DNA of 64,000 bases from an uncultured cyanobacterium (GCA_903903925.1 CAIVAU010000083.1:1-64000); one strand, 5' to 3'. Numbered from the stretch's first letter, positions 37,130-47,609 are shown. Notes: a model not told the origin generated them from the letters alone. Numbers and translations: made by a program.

Positions 37130-39805
37130 ATGCTCGAACAATACTATGAACACGTTGCTCAAAGAACCGCACTAGGAATTCCCCCACTGCCATTAGATGT
37201 AAAGCAAACATCTGATCTGTGTGAATTACTGAAAAATCCGCCGATAGGTGAAGAAGCGGAACCTTCCCAGACAGAGACATTACTGCATTTGTTGCGCGAT
37301 CGCGTCTCCCCTGGAGTCGATCCAGCCGCTTATGTCAAAGCCGGGTTTCTCACCGCCATTGCCAAAGAAGAGATCACCAGCCCATTCATTTCTCCGATTG
37401 AAGCTGTGGAATTGCTAGGTACGATGGTAGGTGGTTACAACGTGCAATCCCTCATCGATTTACTGCAATTGCCGACTGTATCCTTATCATCATCATCTGA
37501 AACACCTTTGGTGATGGGTGGACAAGGAAAAGAACCCATAGCGGCATCTGCGGCGATCGCCTTAAGTAAAACCCTGCTGGTGTATGATGCCTTCCACGAC
37601 ATCTTAGAATTATCCAAAACGAACCCCTTTGCCAAGCGGGTAGTTGATTCTTGGGCAGAAGCTGAGTGGTTCACCACTCGTCCAACTCTACCAGAATTTA
37701 TCAATGTTACTGTCTTCAAAGTTCCCGGCGAGACAAACACGGATGACCTATCCCCCGCAGTTGAAGCCACGACACGCCCAGACATTCCCTTACATGCCTT
37801 GGCAATGTTAGAGTCACGGATACCTGGGGCGCTGCAAACCATTGCAGAGTTAAAGAAAAAAGGTTATCCCGTGGCTTACGTAGGCGATGTGGTTGGTACT
37901 GGTTCTTCCCGCAAATCTGCCATCAACTCCGTATTGTGGCACATGGGGCATGATATTCCTTATGTACCCAACAAACGTGCTGGTGGGTATATCTTAGGTG
38001 GTACTATCGCCCCCATCTTCTTCAACACCGCCGAAGATGCAGGTGCAATGCCCATCCAATGCGACGTCACAAAGATGGAAACCGGGATGGTGATTACCAT
38101 CTACCCCTACAAAGGGGACATAACCAATGAAGCTGGCGAAGTTATTTCCACCTTCACGCTCAAACCCGACACCATCCTTGATGAAGTCCGTGCTGGAGGA
38201 CGCATTCCCCTACTTATCGGACGCACCCTCACCGACAAAACCCGCCAAGCACTCGGTTTAGAACCTAGTACAGCTTTCATCCGTCCCCATCAACCTGCTG
38301 ACACAGGCAAAGGCTATACCCTAGCACAGAAAATGGTAGGTCAAGCTTGCGGTTTACCTGGTGTACGTCCTGGCTTATCCTGCGAACCAGTCATGACTAC
38401 CGTTGGTTCCCAGGATACCACTGGTCCAATGACCCGTGATGAGTTGAAAGAACTTGCCTGTCTTGGTTTCTCTGCTGACTTGGTGATACAGAGTTTCTGC
38501 CACACGGTTGCTTATCCCAAACCAGTTGATATCAAGACTCATCAGGAACTACCCGGCTTTTTCTCCTCTCGCGGCGGCGTTGCTTTACGGACTGGCGATG
38601 GGATCATCCACTCTTGGTTAAACCGGATGTTGCTACCCGATACAATCGGGACTGGTGGCGACTCTCACACCCGCTTCCCCTTGGGCATTTCCTTCCCTGC
38701 TGGTTCTGGGTTAGTGGCATTTGCAGCGGCGTTGGGTGTGATGCCGTTGGACATGCCAGAATCTGTTTTGGTTAGGTTCAAGGGTGAATTACAGCCCGGT
38801 ATCACCTTGCGAGATATTGTGAATGCTATACCCTATATCGCAATTCAAAAAGGGTTACTCACGGCTGAGAAAGAGAACAAGAAAAATGTCTTTGCTGGGC
38901 GAATTTTGGAGATAGAAGGCTTGCCAGATTTGAAAGTTGAACAAGCTTTTGAACTGACTGATGCTACCGCCGAACGATCCTGTGCAGGTTCCACCATTAA
39001 GTTGAGTGTAGAGACAGTATCCGAATATCTGCGGTCTAATGTGGTGTTATTGAAAAACATGGTAGCACGGGGTTATCAAGATGCTCGTACTATTATGCGT
39101 CGCGTCATCAAGATGGAAGAGTGGTTGGCAAACCCAGTCTTAATGGAAGCAGATTCAAATGCAGAGTATGCCGAAATTATTGAAATTGATTTGAACGAAA
39201 TCACTGAACCAATAGTGGCTGCTCCCAATGATCCTGATAATGTTAAATTATTATCGGAAGTTGCTAACGATTCTGTGCAAGAAGTATTTGTCGGTTCCTG
39301 CATGACGAATATTGGTCATTATCGGGCAACTGCCAAAGTGTTAGAAGGCGCAGGTGTCGTGAAGACTCGCTTATGGATTTGTCCACCAACTCGCATGGAT
39401 GAATACCAACTCAAACAAGAAGGTGTGTATGGTATTTTTGAGGGAGCAAACGCACGCACAGAAATGCCTGGTTGCAGTTTATGTATGGGTAATCAAGCGC
39501 GAGTTGCAGATGGTACAACCGTGTTTTCTACTTCAACCCGCAACTTCAATAACCGCATGGGTAAAGACGCAAAAGTTTATCTTGGTTCAGCTGAATTGGC
39601 AGCAGTTTGTGCGCTGTTAGGACGCATTCCCACGGTGGAAGAATATATGGATATTGTAGCGAATCGAATTTATCCTTTTGCTGATGATTTGTATCAGTAT
39701 TTGAACTTTGATCAAATCCAAGGTTTTGAGGATGAAGGTCGCGTGATTTCGGTGGAGGATATGCCTCGGATTGAAGATATTTTGGGTATGCCTATAGGTA
39801 GATGA
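37130..39805 (+). CDS. acnB: Aconitate hydratase B (bifunctional, 2-methylisocitrate dehydratase)
   Basis: The 891-aa AcnB-type enzyme interconverts citrate and isocitrate in the TCA branch that supplies 2-oxoglutarate for nitrogen assimilation. The [4Fe-4S] cysteines are Cys724 ([11 protein letters not shown]), Cys782 and Cys785 ([13 protein letters not shown]). The swivel domain comes before the catalytic domains (GTGSSRKSA near 260), as in AcnB. The start chosen is the ATG at 37130 (MLEQYYEHV, like other AcnB), with GGAG 6 nt upstream. A GTG eight codons earlier is the alternative. Confidence 0.95.
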   Translation: MLEQYYEHVAQRTALGIPPLPLDVKQTSDLCELLKNPPIGEEAEPSQTETLLHLLRDRVSPGVDPAAYVKAGFLTAIAKEEITSPFISPIEAVELLGTMVGGYNVQSLIDLLQLPTVSLSSSSETPLVMGGQGKEPIAASAAIALSKTLLVYDAFHDILELSKTNPFAKRVVDSWAEAEWFTTRPTLPEFINVTVFKVPGETNTDDLSPAVEATTRPDIPLHALAMLESRIPGALQTIAELKKKGYPVAYVGDVVGTGSSRKSAINSVLWHMGHDIPYVPNKRAGGYILGGTIAPIFFNTAEDAGAMPIQCDVTKMETGMVITIYPYKGDITNEAGEVISTFTLKPDTILDEVRAGGRIPLLIGRTLTDKTRQALGLEPSTAFIRPHQPADTGKGYTLAQKMVGQACGLPGVRPGLSCEPVMTTVGSQDTTGPMTRDELKELACLGFSADLVIQSFCHTVAYPKPVDIKTHQELPGFFSSRGGVALRTGDGIIHSWLNRMLLPDTIGTGGDSHTRFPLGISFPAGSGLVAFAAALGVMPLDMPESVLVRFKGELQPGITLRDIVNAIPYIAIQKGLLTAEKENKKNVFAGRILEIEGLPDLKVEQAFELTDATAERSCAGSTIKLSVETVSEYLRSNVVLLKNMVARGYQDARTIMRRVIKMEEWLANPVLMEADSNAEYAEIIEIDLNEITEPIVAAPNDPDNVKLLSEVANDSVQEVFVGSCMTNIGHYRATAKVLEGAGVVKTRLWICPPTRMDEYQLKQEGVYGIFEGANARTEMPGCSLCMGNQARVADGTTVFSTSTRNFNNRMGKDAKVYLGSAELAAVCALLGRIPTVEEYMDIVANRIYPFADDLYQYLNFDQIQGFEDEGRVISVEDMPRIEDILGMPIGR

Positions 39806-39848
39806 AAAGGCTGTCAATACTGTTTGGTTAAGGGGGATTTCTCACAAG

Positions 39849-40022
39849 GGTGGGGAGAATGGGGAGAATTCAGTACCTCCCACACTCCCCACACCCCCCA
39901 CACTCTCCGGATTTCTCACCACATCTCTCAAAGCCTTTGCTTGAGCAGGGGAGCAGGGGAGCAGGGGAGAAAGAATAATTGCTCAATAACCCTTTTTCTC
40001 CTCTGCCCCTCTGCCCCTCTGC
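39849..40022. repeat. Mixed G-rich and C-rich low-complexity tract
   Basis: GGGGAGAATGGGGAG, CACACTCCCCACACCCCC, GAGCAGGGGAGCAGGGG and CTCTGCCCCTCTGCCCC are arranged so that the G-rich and C-rich halves could pair. It fills the gap between acnB and the convergent small gene. Confidence 0.6.
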
Positions 40023-40092
40023 CCAGAGAGCTTGTGAGAAATGCGGGCTAACTCCTAACTCTTTAGAGATCCCAAATTCCCCACTCCCTTTG

Positions 40093-40350
40093 TTAAAGTT
40101 CTGAGGCTGTTTCTGGGGCAACAATTTCACCAGTACCCAGATTCAGTATCATATCCTGGTCAGTGATCAGTTCATTGAGTTCTTTAACTTGTAAATTCAT
40201 TTCCTCACAAGCTTTCCGTAATTCTCGCGCAAAGGTATTGAGATCCTCGCCATAGCCACATTGGTGAGCAGCCGTTTCAATTCCCTGTTTGGCATTCGCT
40301 CTAGCACAATCTACTAATTCGGTGCCTTTTAGCGGTATTGTAGATGCCAT
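40093..40350 (-). CDS. Small conserved cyanobacterial protein, 85 aa
   Basis: This helical protein has MASTIPLKGTELVDCARANAK, a CGYGEDLNTFARELRKACEEM segment and an acidic tail. It has two or three Cys, no membrane segment and no signal peptide. Codon use and hydrophobic spacing look like a real gene. Function is not recognised. It is convergent with acnB. The 349 bp upstream of it, to 40699, hold no other gene. Confidence 0.65.
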   Translation of the reverse strand: MASTIPLKGTELVDCARANAKQGIETAAHQCGYGEDLNTFARELRKACEEMNLQVKELNELITDQDMILNLGTGEIVAPETASEL

Positions 40351-40699
40351 AGCTTTAGTTATTTTTTGTTTATTTTTGAGGTAATCTTTGCTAATTTAGC
40401 AATTTCTCGATACTTACTCATCCTTCCAATGGTTGAAGCGAGACTCCTTTTGTGGAAGATTAATTAAGTCTGACATAAATTTACTTAGTAAATAAGCTAA
40501 CATAGTAGCTTGCAAGTAAGTGAAGTAGCACATGTCTTCTGCTGTATGGCGTTGCCCACCAGACACATGGTATAATTTATAATATAGTAAACTTCGGGGT
40601 GTTCGTAAAAATAAAATACCAGCCCATTCCTGTTAAATGGTTAGTCCGATACAAGAGCGCAAAGAGACGACTGGTATTGCATCATCAACGAAAACGAAA

Positions 40700-41590
40700 A
40701 TGACTAGATTCCTATACGACCGTTTTGCCAAGGATTATTTTCAAGAATTATTATCACCATTAGGTGCAGTAGAAACAAGTAAAGATGTTGCTGGAGAAGT
40801 GCGAGAGATTGATATTTACTTTGTCCCATCAGCGTCACCTGAAATGGATAAAAAAACCTTGGGGCTGCTAGGAAGATTTGCTGATACAAAAGCACTTATT
40901 GAACCCTTTCGTAATGCTATAACCAGGTCAGAAGTGCGCAGTTGTTCAACTAAGTTGTTTGATACTTGTGCGCGGTTTGAACGTGAAGCCAAACGGAATA
41001 ATACAGAATTACCAGAAGATTCTTTACCTCGGTTATGGATTCTCTCGCCAACAGCATCAAAAGGATTTTTGGCAGGATTTGGAGCAGAATTAGATGAAAA
41101 TCAGTGGGGAAGAGGTGTTCATTTTTTTGACCAATCCTGGCGAGGTGCAGTGGTCGTAATTCATCAATTACCAGTCACTCCTGAAACTCTGTGGTTGAGA
41201 CTTTTGGGTAAGGGAAGAGTTAAGCAACAGGCGATTGAGGAAGTACAGGCATTGGATATTAACAATCCTTTACGCGGTAAAGCGATAGATTTATTAGCAA
41301 ACTTGAAAACTACTTTAGAATTAAATCAGAACTTAGATCAAGAGGATAGGGACTTAGTTATGCAGTTATCCCCGATTTACGAACAACGGCTAGCAGAGGC
41401 TAAACAAGAAGGAGTTCAAACTGAACGTCGTACAACAATAAAAAACTTACTTCGAGTTCGGTTTGGAACTTTAGATAACGACCTACAAACAATTGTAGAA
41501 CCTTTATTAGCATTACCACCTGAAGAATTTACTTCTTTGTTGCTAGAATTATCTCGCAATGATTTATTAACAAGATTTTATCAACAGTAA
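40700..41590 (+). CDS. Cyanobacterial DUF4351-type protein
   Basis: The protein is about 296 aa starting MTRFLYDRFAKDYFQELLSPLG. It belongs to a large cyanobacterial family in which an N-terminal PD-(D/E)xK-like domain (GEVREIDIYFVP) is followed by a helical C-terminus. The C-terminus here, KNLLRVRFGTLDNDLQTIVEPLL...LLTRF, resembles DUF4351. Members are often linked with transposon-like Rpn nucleases, though function is untested. The ATG at 40637 would add 21 residues not typical of the family. Confidence 0.65.
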   Translation: MTRFLYDRFAKDYFQELLSPLGAVETSKDVAGEVREIDIYFVPSASPEMDKKTLGLLGRFADTKALIEPFRNAITRSEVRSCSTKLFDTCARFEREAKRNNTELPEDSLPRLWILSPTASKGFLAGFGAELDENQWGRGVHFFDQSWRGAVVVIHQLPVTPETLWLRLLGKGRVKQQAIEEVQALDINNPLRGKAIDLLANLKTTLELNQNLDQEDRDLVMQLSPIYEQRLAEAKQEGVQTERRTTIKNLLRVRFGTLDNDLQTIVEPLLALPPEEFTSLLLELSRNDLLTRFYQQ

Positions 41591-41684
41591 ACAAACAGTT
41601 TGAAACCTCCGAAAGTCTACCAACAAAGACCCAACCAATTTTACTACCACTGCCACCACAACAGGTGATAGTCACTTTACCACT

Positions 41685-43295
41685 ATGACTACGGAAATAG
41701 TAGATATTTCAGAATTCAAACAAATTGATAAGTTTCGTAATCTTCAGTTAACTTTGTCTGATCGCTGGAAAAGTATTGAGATTTTTGATCAAAGCGATGC
41801 GGATATTTTAGTCATTCCTTCCATCAGTCTAGACCAGCACGAACTCAACAAGGTTGAAGGCTGCGAGCATTATGAGGAAAGACTCCTATTTTCCTTAATT
41901 CGGTTGCAGAATCCCCGTACTAGGCTAATTTATGTAACATCAATGCCTCTACATCCTAGTATCATCGACTATTATCTGCAACTATTACCGGGAATTCCTT
42001 TTTCTCATGCTCGCAATCGCTTACTCCTACTTTCTACTTACGATTCTTCTAAAAAACCCCTTAGTCAAAAGATTTTAGAACGCCCTCGTTTGCTAGAGCG
42101 GATTCGCCAAGCCTTGAGGCTAGAAAAATCATTTATGATCTGCTATAATTCGACAGATTGGGAAGGAGAACTGTCTTTAAAATTGGGAGTACCACTGTAC
42201 GCAGCAGCACCAGACTTGCAGGTTTGGGGAACAAAAAGTGGTAGTAGACAAATCTTTGCTGAGAGTGAAGTTCCACACCCAGATGGCAGTGAAAAGGTTT
42301 GGAGTCCAAAGGATTTGGCAGTAGCAGCCGCAGCATTGTGGAAGCGCCAGCCAACATTAAAACGGATGGTGGTCAAACTCAACGAAGGCATTTCTGGTGA
42401 GGGAAATGCGCTGCTAGATTTAAGACTGATCGCCCATGTAGCACCTCCTCATGGTTCTGATGCAAAACGAGTGTCAGCAATTAGTGAGAGTTTCCCAAAT
42501 TTGCGCTTTCAAGCAAAACAAGAGAAGTGGGAGAATTTTTCTGGACGGATCGCCGAGTTAGGGGCAATTGTTGAGGCGTTCGTGGAAGGAGAAATCAAGC
42601 GATCGCCCAGTGTGCAAGGACGCATCTCACCTAATGGCGATGTCGAAATTCTCTCAACTCATGATCAGATTCTTGGAGGACCAGACGGTCAAATTTATCT
42701 CGGTTGCCGATTTCCTGCTGATGAGGTTTATCGGCTGCAATTACAGCAACTGGGGTTACAAATTGGCAGAAACTTAGCAAAAAAAGGCGCATTAGAAAGA
42801 TATGGAGTTGATTTTATCGCTGTTGACCAAGGTAATGGCACTTGGGAGATTCAAGCGATCGAGATCAACCTACGTAAAGGCGGTACCACTCATCCTTTTA
42901 TGACATTGAAACTATTAACCAATGGTCGGTATGACCTCTCAACAGGTTTGTTTTATAGTCAGCAAGGACGTGCCAAATACTATGTTGCCACTGACAACCT
43001 CCAAAAAGAGCGTTATCAGGGACTTTTGCCGAATGACTTTATGGACATCATTGCCCACCACAAGCTACATTTTGACACTGGAACTGAAACAGGCACAGTG
43101 TTCCATCTCATGGGTTGTCTTTCCCAATTTGGTAAGTTGGGCATAACCAGCATCGGTGATTCTCCGCAACAGGCAGAAGACATTTATAACAAAGTGGTCA
43201 AAGTTCTGGATGAAGAAACCCTCAGCAGCAATCAAGATAGTTCCTCCTTAGCAGAGAATAGCTTCCCTATTGGTTGGGATGGATATAGTTGTTAG
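41685..43295 (+). CDS. PGM1-like ATP-grasp peptide ligase
   Basis: The 536-aa protein is like those annotated as peptide ligase PGM1-related in cyanobacteria. The N-terminal half (1-200) has no recognised domain. The C-terminal half (about 210-440) has ATP-grasp features: MVVKLNEGISGEGN (glycine-rich loop), VEAFVEGEIKRSPSVQG, and GVDFIAVDQGNGTWEIQAIEINLRKGGTTHP with the metal-binding E-x-N. It probably joins an amino acid or peptide to a carboxylate with ATP. Substrates are unknown, and no biosynthetic partners are adjacent. Confidence 0.75.
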   Translation: MTTEIVDISEFKQIDKFRNLQLTLSDRWKSIEIFDQSDADILVIPSISLDQHELNKVEGCEHYEERLLFSLIRLQNPRTRLIYVTSMPLHPSIIDYYLQLLPGIPFSHARNRLLLLSTYDSSKKPLSQKILERPRLLERIRQALRLEKSFMICYNSTDWEGELSLKLGVPLYAAAPDLQVWGTKSGSRQIFAESEVPHPDGSEKVWSPKDLAVAAAALWKRQPTLKRMVVKLNEGISGEGNALLDLRLIAHVAPPHGSDAKRVSAISESFPNLRFQAKQEKWENFSGRIAELGAIVEAFVEGEIKRSPSVQGRISPNGDVEILSTHDQILGGPDGQIYLGCRFPADEVYRLQLQQLGLQIGRNLAKKGALERYGVDFIAVDQGNGTWEIQAIEINLRKGGTTHPFMTLKLLTNGRYDLSTGLFYSQQGRAKYYVATDNLQKERYQGLLPNDFMDIIAHHKLHFDTGTETGTVFHLMGCLSQFGKLGITSIGDSPQQAEDIYNKVVKVLDEETLSSNQDSSSLAENSFPIGWDGYSC

Positions 43296-43405
43296 GTGGG
43301 GAGTAGGAAGTGGGGGCAATACGGTTCGGTTAAGCATTCATCTTCCTCTGTTATGGTCTGGAAAAGGGGTAATTTCAAGCCTTTCCCCTTTAATCGAATA
43401 ATAAA

Positions 43406-43478
43406 TGGAGCTAAGCGGATTCGAACCGCTGACTTCCTCAATGCCATTGAGGCGCTCTACCAACTGAGCTATAACCCC
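43406..43478 (-). tRNA. tRNA-Ala (anticodon GGC)
   Basis: A 73-nt cloverleaf can be drawn on the minus strand. The acceptor is GGGGTTA/TAGCTCC with discriminator A. The D-arm AGCTCAGTTGGTAGAGC and the anticodon stem CCTCA/TGAGG with loop ATGGCAT give anticodon GGC. The T-arm is GCGGTTCGAATCCGC. CCA is not encoded. Confidence 0.95.
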
Positions 43479-43683
43479 TTAAAGTACCTTTCCAGACTCC
43501 TTACAGGGGCAACTCATTACTCCTGAAAGATACTTCGATTTTGATATTCTAATCTATCTAACACATCTTTTTAAAAAAACTAGTATTAAGATATGTTAAG
43601 CAACAACTTACTTAGTATTTTAAAATACACAAAAAGTCTTCTCCGAGTAAGACAGAGTTTTTGGTGAAATCTTTCTAAGTAGG

Positions 43684-43714
43684 TAGTGGTTTTACTGTCA
43701 TCCACTATTTTTTT
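43684..43714 (+). terminator. Possible intrinsic terminator
   Basis: TAGTGG (43684-43689) and CCACTA (43702-43707) form a 6-bp stem followed by seven Ts. It lies 390 bp after the peptide ligase and just before the prohibitin-like gene. The short stem makes this uncertain. Confidence 0.35.
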
Positions 43715-43746
43715 ATGATTATTGATAATACAAGCACAATTAAATT

Positions 43747-44559
43747 ATGAGAAACAACAAAGCCTTTAATAATGCTGGTAAACTGACCGCAATTTTATTT
43801 TTAATCACTCTTTTGCTCACGCCTTTTATAATTGTAAGTGCTGGAGAACGGGGTGTATTAATGCATTTTGGAAAAGTGCAAAATCAGATACTAGGAGAAG
43901 GCATTCACGTAATCATTCCTGTAGTCGATACTGTAAAAAAGTTAAGCGTCCGCGTGCAAAAGCAGGAAATTTCTGCGGAGGCATCGTCAAAGGATTTACA
44001 GGATGTTTTTGCCGATGTAGCACTTAACTGGCATATTATTTCAGTGGAAGCCAATGCCCTCTTTCAAGAAATTGGAGACGAAAACGATGTTACAGATCGG
44101 ATTATCAACCCAGCAGTTGAAGAAGTACTAAAGGCAGTCATAGCAAAATACACTGCTGAAGAGATTATAACCAAACGGGGAGAAGTAAAAGCAGGAGTAG
44201 ATGATGCATTGACTACGCGACTAGCCAATTATCATGTAGCGGTCGATGATATTTCCCTAGTGCATATTCATTTCTCTCCAGCATTTGGCGAGGCGGTAGA
44301 GGCGAAACAGATTGCTGAACAGGAAGCAAAACGAGCAGAATTTATCGCCCAAAAGGCATCAAAACAAGCTGAGGCTAGAGTGAATTTAGCAAAAGGAGAG
44401 GCTGAAGCACAAAAGTTGCTGGGAGAGAATCTAACTCCTAATTTGCTACAAAGGCAAGCAATAGAAAAATGGAATGGGAAGCTACCATTAATTACTGGTA
44501 GTGGTGAACTAAAATTTTTAAATTTGAAAGAATTTGTCACAGCTTATGACGAAAAGTGA
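43747..44559 (+). CDS. Prohibitin-family SPFH/Band 7 membrane protein
   Basis: This 270-aa protein has an N-terminal membrane anchor (about 12-33) and an SPFH domain (about 35-200; GERGVLMHFGKVQNQILGEGIHVIIPVVDTV). A long charged coiled coil with AEQEAKRAEFIAQKASKQAEARVNLAKGEAEAQ leads to a prohibitin-like C-terminus. Prohibitins form ring complexes that scaffold membrane proteases such as FtsH. It is a single gene, convergent with the following membrane-protein gene. Confidence 0.9.
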   Translation: MRNNKAFNNAGKLTAILFLITLLLTPFIIVSAGERGVLMHFGKVQNQILGEGIHVIIPVVDTVKKLSVRVQKQEISAEASSKDLQDVFADVALNWHIISVEANALFQEIGDENDVTDRIINPAVEEVLKAVIAKYTAEEIITKRGEVKAGVDDALTTRLANYHVAVDDISLVHIHFSPAFGEAVEAKQIAEQEAKRAEFIAQKASKQAEARVNLAKGEAEAQKLLGENLTPNLLQRQAIEKWNGKLPLITGSGELKFLNLKEFVTAYDEK

Positions 44560-44589
44560 TGTGAGCCTCCCCTTAATTGGTGTTAGTGG

Positions 44590-44614
44590 TTGACGGTTAA
44601 CTGTTAACCGTCAA
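44590..44614. terminator. Perfect hairpin between convergent genes
   Basis: TTGACGGTTAA, loop CTG, TTAACCGTCAA: an 11-bp perfect stem 30 bp after the prohibitin-like stop and 30 bp before the end of the convergent gene. It is related in sequence to the vnfK-vnfE hairpin at 2705-2743. It is a plausible bidirectional terminator. Confidence 0.5.
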
Positions 44615-44643
44615 TCGTGAACTATGAGGGCTTTTGCAAGAAA

Positions 44644-45096
44644 TTAGAATAAGGCGGGAGTATCAAGAATCTTCAACTGGATTAATGCTAAGATGACAAG
44701 AGTATAGACGGTTGAGGATACTAAACCTGTAAATAGCTCTTTTTTTAGGTCTCTCTGTTGAGGTTGGTTTTGGAGAACATCCATAGCCCCTGCCTGCATC
44801 AACAGAATTCCGATAATGTTCGAGAGCCAGTATCCTATGATTGCGCAAGGTAGGAGTAATTTGGGAGAAAGCAAGCTACAAATATACCCAAAAAAATAAG
44901 CAATTGGCAGATTAAATACTAGATCATTCCACCAACATAGTGGCGAAAGCAAATATCCAACAACTAGGAAGAATCCGCCTTTGAGTTTTGTAAACGTTAC
45001 TTGTCTAAAGATCCCGTCGGCTGTCGGCTGTAACTCCTCCTGGCTTGCTTGTCCTACTAAGCTTGACTCCTGACTGACTTGTTGGAAATTTTCCAT
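44644..45096 (-). CDS. Hypothetical integral membrane protein, 150 aa
   Basis: It starts MENFQQVSQESSLVG and has about three or four hydrophobic segments (FFLVVGYLLSPLCWWNDLVFNLPIAYFFGYI; LLLPCAIIGYWLSNIIGILLM; VYTLVILALIQL). The WWND and PIAYFFGY blocks suggest a conserved small membrane family. The ATG at 45096 is used; a TTG four codons upstream is less likely. Function is unknown. Confidence 0.65.
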   Translation of the reverse strand: MENFQQVSQESSLVGQASQEELQPTADGIFRQVTFTKLKGGFFLVVGYLLSPLCWWNDLVFNLPIAYFFGYICSLLSPKLLLPCAIIGYWLSNIIGILLMQAGAMDVLQNQPQQRDLKKELFTGLVSSTVYTLVILALIQLKILDTPALF

Positions 45097-45286
45097 GATA
45101 ATGCCCAAATCTTATCGGCTTACCGTATTTTAAACTAGAAGCTGAGAAAAAGACCAGTATCTAGAGAGGGATTAGAGACTAGAGTATATGCTTGATAGAG
45201 AAGCACCCTTAGGCACTTATTGTTTTTACTACAACAAGGGAATCGCCATAATAGCTATAATCAGAATGTTGAATAATATTCTTACT

Positions 45287-45556
45287 ATGACTAATTCATC
45301 CTTAACGACTTTCTTTCTAATATCAGGAACGGTGTTTCTGATGATTGCTGTTATCGGACAATCTCGATTAGTTTTTGCTGAAATTAATCCTGGCTTTTTT
45401 GGTAGAGTTTTGGCTTTACTGATTGGGGTGTTCAGCCTAATATGTGCTGTTTTTTTAGGAATATTGCCTCCTGAAATGCTTAATTTAGTGAAAAATTATT
45501 TGGCGCAACAGCTACAACAAAACTTAGATTTTCTTACCCAAATTTCACAAAGCTAA
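45287..45556 (+). CDS. Small membrane protein, 89 aa
   Basis: MTNSSLTTFFLISGTVFLMI begins a protein with two membrane helices (about 5-28 and 40-65) and an amphipathic tail (NYLAQQLQQNLDFLTQI). Upstream in-frame ATGs at 45188 and 45266 would add up to 33 residues. The downstream start keeps the compact two-helix layout. No family is recognised. Confidence 0.45.
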   Translation: MTNSSLTTFFLISGTVFLMIAVIGQSRLVFAEINPGFFGRVLALLIGVFSLICAVFLGILPPEMLNLVKNYLAQQLQQNLDFLTQISQS

Positions 45557-45665
45557 TATTGTGGGATGGGTTACAATACTACTCGGACAAGCCTTTTTTA
45601 CTGAAGAAAGCTTGCCAGCCATAAGCTTCGGTTTATGATTTTTATCAATTTTTGGGAAAAAAGTC

Positions 45666-46313
45666 ATGAAAGCATTCAAATATATCTTGATGGTGTTAGT
45701 ATTGTTGGCAAATCTAGTATTTGCCCTACCTTCTTTTGCAGACGCACCAAAATTTACTAAAAACCCCGACTACATAGCTTTAACTAAGGAACTTAAGAAG
45801 TTGCAAACAGCGAAAGAGACACAAGCTGAAGTAGAAGGTTATACGCCAGAGCAAATCGAGAATAAAATTAATGAGTTGGAGTTTCAAAAATATACCTTTG
45901 AATCAGGACTCAACTGGAGTCAGTGTCAAAATGAAACAGGAAGGACTCTGACTGTTTATGGCCCAGATCTCAATGTAGAAGAAGATGATGATTTCTCCTC
46001 CGGGGCTGGACTGTATTTTTTGGCTGACGGTCAGACAACTAAAACTAGGTGGAATTGTCAGGGAATTTATCTACCAAATGATATCAAAGCGAACACCTTA
46101 ACCCCTGAGGGAGAAAATCAAGAATTGACGGGTGGTGTTGTGATCAAGATACCTACAGGAACTAAATTAGTCGTTAAGACCAATCAAGATACCGGGGCAG
46201 TGGAATTTAATATACCTGTGACTCAAGTGTCGAAGCCTGATGAACTAAAGTGGTTTATACCCAATGTTCCCCAGTCTGTGGTAAATACACGCGTCACCAA
46301 TGCACCTATTTAG
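45666..46313 (+). CDS. Exported hypothetical protein, 215 aa
   Basis: A strong signal peptide (MKAFKYILMVLVLLANLVFALPSFA, cleavage near residue 25) precedes an acidic mature protein. A helical segment (YIALTKELKKLQTAKETQAEVEG) leads into a beta-rich C-terminus with two Cys (SQCQNE, RWNCQG). A GAAAAAAGT leader lies before the ATG. It probably acts in the periplasm or outside. No family is recognised. Confidence 0.65.
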   Translation: MKAFKYILMVLVLLANLVFALPSFADAPKFTKNPDYIALTKELKKLQTAKETQAEVEGYTPEQIENKINELEFQKYTFESGLNWSQCQNETGRTLTVYGPDLNVEEDDDFSSGAGLYFLADGQTTKTRWNCQGIYLPNDIKANTLTPEGENQELTGGVVIKIPTGTKLVVKTNQDTGAVEFNIPVTQVSKPDELKWFIPNVPQSVVNTRVTNAPI

Positions 46314-46429
46314 GAATAAAGTTTGTTTTCTTTGAGTATCATGCCAAGACTTAAGAAGGCAGAAGTACGAAGGCAGAGGGCAGCTATGTATCCCCATAAA
46401 TAAATTTTAGGGGATTTAAAAAGGACGCC

Positions 46430-46472
46430 GTATTTCTTGCGCTACGCCAGAGCGAAATACATCTTTTTTTTT
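46430..46472 (+). terminator. Hairpin plus T-run downstream of the exported protein
   Basis: GTATTTC...GAAATAC (46430-46460), an imperfect stem, is followed by ATC and nine Ts (46464-46472). It lies about 120 bp after the stop at 46313 and may be its terminator. Imperfect direct repeats (CATAAATAAATTTTAGGGG and CATAAATGAATTTAGGGG) flank it. Confidence 0.4.
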
Positions 46473-46639
46473 GCTTTTCATAAATGAATTTAGGGGCTTC
46501 AAACCCTTGTGGCATCGGGCATACCCTTAAATGTCTTCCCTTCAGCATAGCTGCCTTCTGCCCTCTGCCTTTCTTCGGTGAAGATCACAGGTTTTTCTTT
46601 GCGCCTTTGCCTCTTGGCGTGACTCCTGCCAAAGGTTGC

Positions 46640-47332
46640 CTAAGTTTTTGAGAGTGCTTCCCAAGTCATCACATCGTCTAATAAGGCTTGATAACCTAGT
46701 GTATTTGGATGAAGACCGTCTTGACTCAAGCGTTTGAGTCTCCAAGTTTCACCACGATCCATCCACCGCTGGAAAACATCTAGATAAGGAATTCTTCGTT
46801 TGGTGCAGGCGAGTCTAGTAGCTTCTTTGTAACGGTACTGCTCCGCATGATTGTAATACAAGCAATCCATAAATGGCATTTTTCCTTCGTCAACCGGAAC
46901 CATACCCACAAATACTACTGGACAGAGTTGCTGTGCTTGTTCCAGCAAAGAAGCAATTTGTGATTCAAACATGGTAAAGTCTGTATAGTTTCGCCCATTT
47001 GGACGACCTACTCTCGCTGAATCATTTACCCCTACCGATAGAATAATCAAGTCGGGAAAGCGATTTCGCAGTTCGCCTCGATGACGAAATTCAACTTCTA
47101 GTCTTTGCGCTACTTGCTGGGTGCGATCGCCCCGCACTCCTAGATTATATAAAGTATGACCTGCACTGGCGGACAACATCCACCACCGCCGCAGTTGCTC
47201 AACCCATCCTCCTCCTTCTGGATCTCCGAATCCATAAACTAAGCTATCCCCCAGTGCAACAATCTTCAAGGGTTGACAACTCTTGGATACAAGTGGCAAT
47301 TGCATTGCGGAAGGTGTTACAAATGCTTGCAT
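46640..47332 (-). CDS. SGNH/GDSL hydrolase
   Basis: This 230-aa esterase/lipase-type hydrolase has block I ALGDSLVYGFGD (Ser30), the oxyanion residues in NLGVRGDRT and SVGVNDSA (Asn103), and the catalytic pair Asp205/His208 in SQDGLHPN. No signal peptide is evident. Substrate is unknown; related proteins deacylate lipids or sugars. It is convergent with the exported hypothetical. Confidence 0.88.
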   Translation of the reverse strand: MQAFVTPSAMQLPLVSKSCQPLKIVALGDSLVYGFGDPEGGGWVEQLRRWWMLSASAGHTLYNLGVRGDRTQQVAQRLEVEFRHRGELRNRFPDLIILSVGVNDSARVGRPNGRNYTDFTMFESQIASLLEQAQQLCPVVFVGMVPVDEGKMPFMDCLYYNHAEQYRYKEATRLACTKRRIPYLDVFQRWMDRGETWRLKRLSQDGLHPNTLGYQALLDDVMTWEALSKT

Positions 47333-47528
47333 TTTAAAAGGTTAAATTTTATATCTTTCAAAGATTCTATACATTTTTACACAATTGACGGTGATTTTGT
47401 TCACGACTCATACCATCATTTGCCCAAAGTCTTTATTTAGAACTGTACGTTCGCTCATTTTTGAAGGTAAGAGGAATTAATACCTTACTGTGTAAGGTTT
47501 CAAGGTGATTGTGGATCGCTATAGTGAT

Positions 47529-47585
47529 GATGGTTGATTCGATGGCGGGTATTATCCCGCGCACCTGGTTGAGTCGATGGGGGGT
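47529..47585. repeat. 35-bp spaced direct repeat and small hairpins
   Basis: TGGTTGATTCGATGG at 47531 recurs as TGGTTGAGTCGATGG at 47566. Between them GCGGGTATTATCCCGC can fold. It lies downstream of the urtA-like gene and may include its terminator. Only two copies are present. Confidence 0.4.
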
Positions 47586-47609
47586 AGTCGGGTAAGGTTC
47601 GAGCCCAAG

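Noticed and set aside
47529-47585. CRISPR-like repeat pair
   Set aside because: Only two 15-bp copies 35 bp apart and no cas genes.
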